Of a DNA stretch of 7,173 nt, positions 6,521-7,173 are shown piece by piece. The notes under the pieces are model-generated. The model saw nothing but the letters and a program-made list of their open reading frames with translations. It made no database searches and was not told where the DNA came from. The stretch covers positions 14,893 to 22,065 of the forward strand of contig PACY01000050.1 in the NCBI GenBank assembly GCA_002700405.1. The letters run 5' to 3'. The position numbers and the translations under genes were made by a program. How positions within the stretch are numbered: position 1 is the first letter of the stretch; each line of letters opens with the position of its first letter. Origin of the DNA: Flavobacteriaceae bacterium. Its GTDB lineage: Bacteria; Bacteroidota; Bacteroidia; Flavobacteriales; Flavobacteriaceae.

Positions 6521-7173
6521 ATGGCAAAAAAGAGTTCAGGAGGTTTATGGGAATTTATTGCCGGGGTTATTCTAAACAATAGAATAATTATAATCATATC
6601 TCTGATTTGCGCAACATATTTTTTTAGCACACATTGGCATAAAATTCGTTTTACTTACACTGAAGCTAATCTTCTTCCTGATACTCATGAAGAAAATTTA
6701 AAATACAACTCGTTTACTAGTAAATTTGGAGAAGAGGGAAATCTAATAGTAATTGGAATAAAAGACTCTCTATTATTTACACTTGAGAATTTAAATGCCT
6801 GGAATAAACTTTCTAATAGTTTTAAAGGAATGCCTGAAGTAGAAACTGTAATTGCATTTGGAGATTTACAAAAATTAATTAAAGATAAAAATGCCAGGCA
6901 ATTTTATGTTGAGCCATTTATAGAAGACTCCATTAATTCGGATTTGGAATTAAATAAGCTAAAAGATGAGCTTTTTCTTAAATCTCCTTTTTATGATAAA
7001 TTTTTAATTAATACGGAAACAAAATCTGTTAGAAGTGCAATTAATTTAAAAACATCTATTGTCAATACTATTAAAAGAGAGGAATTTATTAATAATATTT
7101 TATTGCCAAGAGTTTCTGAATTTGAAAAAACATATAATCTAGATGTTAGAATCTCTGGAATGCCATATGTAAG
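6521..7173 (+). CDS. RND/MMPL-family membrane exporter, 3'-truncated by window edge
   Basis: The open frame runs from ATG 6521 to the end of the window (217 codons plus two bases) with no stop. The product begins MAKKSSGGLWEFIAG and has one strongly hydrophobic segment at about 19-37 (NNRIIIIISLICATYFF), an inner-membrane anchor after a short cytoplasmic N terminus. It continues into a mixed extracytoplasmic region typical of the first porter loop of RND proteins (TEANLLPDTHEENLKYNSF, FGEEGNLIVIGIKDS, VRISGMPYV). These stretches resemble the MMPL/RND exporter found directly after frr in many flavobacteria. Such proteins are usually about 770-800 residues, so roughly a quarter is visible. The substrate is unknown; proton-driven export of lipids or other hydrophobic compounds is the family expectation only. 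An in-frame TAA at 6509-6511 rules out a much earlier start. The gap to the repaired frr stop is 44 bases, without a clear promoter. Confidence 0.87.
   Translation, partial: MAKKSSGGLWEFIAGVILNNRIIIIISLICATYFFSTHWHKIRFTYTEANLLPDTHEENLKYNSFTSKFGEEGNLIVIGIKDSLLFTLENLNAWNKLSNSFKGMPEVETVIAFGDLQKLIKDKNARQFYVEPFIEDSINSDLELNKLKDELFLKSPFYDKFLINTETKSVRSAINLKTSIVNTIKREEFINNILLPRVSEFEKTYNLDVRISGMPYV

Overview
The window is AT-rich (roughly 30% GC by eye) and reads entirely left to right. It carries a housekeeping cluster typical of Bacteroidota, class Flavobacteriia: the end of polA, then rplM-rpsI, rpsB-tsf, pyrH-frr, and the start of an RND/MMPL-family membrane protein. The flavobacterial assignment rests on protein sequence (the L13, S2, UMP kinase and RRF motifs match what I know of this class), on the gene order running into an MMPL exporter, on start codons without any Shine-Dalgarno sequence, and on two intergenic matches to the Bacteroidota promoter consensus (TTG, 17-23 bases, TAnnTTTG). 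The low GC and very short gaps suggest a small, streamlined, possibly marine genome. That last point is inference.

Layout: bases 2-2257 hold DNA polymerase I, cut at its 5' end by the window edge. Bases 2258-2391 are a promoter gap. Bases 2392-3236 hold ribosomal proteins L13 and S9, overlapping by one base. Bases 3237-3349 are a gap with a perfect 10-bp inverted repeat upstream of rpsB. Bases 3350-5117 hold S2 and elongation factor Ts, 7 bases apart. Bases 5118-5196 contain a second promoter. Bases 5197-6476 hold UMP kinase and ribosome recycling factor (RRF). Bases 6521-7173 hold the first 217 codons of the MMPL-type protein, which runs off the window. No stretch over 300 bases lacks a gene. 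I see no RNA genes, mobile elements, CRISPR arrays or convincing intrinsic terminators.

Most of the genes serve translation: L13 and S9 (50S and 30S subunits), S2, EF-Ts (recycles EF-Tu) and RRF (splits the post-termination ribosome). UMP kinase feeds pyrimidine nucleotide supply. Pol I fills gaps and removes RNA primers.

I did not find an undescribed multi-gene system. Three departures from the ordinary deserve attention. First, frr is broken by one extra A in a 9-A run, and removing one A restores a normal 185-residue RRF. Second, the 3'-5' exonuclease domain of Pol I has lost three of its four catalytic residues plus a piece of the domain. Third, S2 carries an approximately 80-residue Glu/Lys/Ala tail encoded by near-perfect 48-bp and 39-bp tandem repeats, which looks like a variable-number locus inside a ribosomal protein gene.
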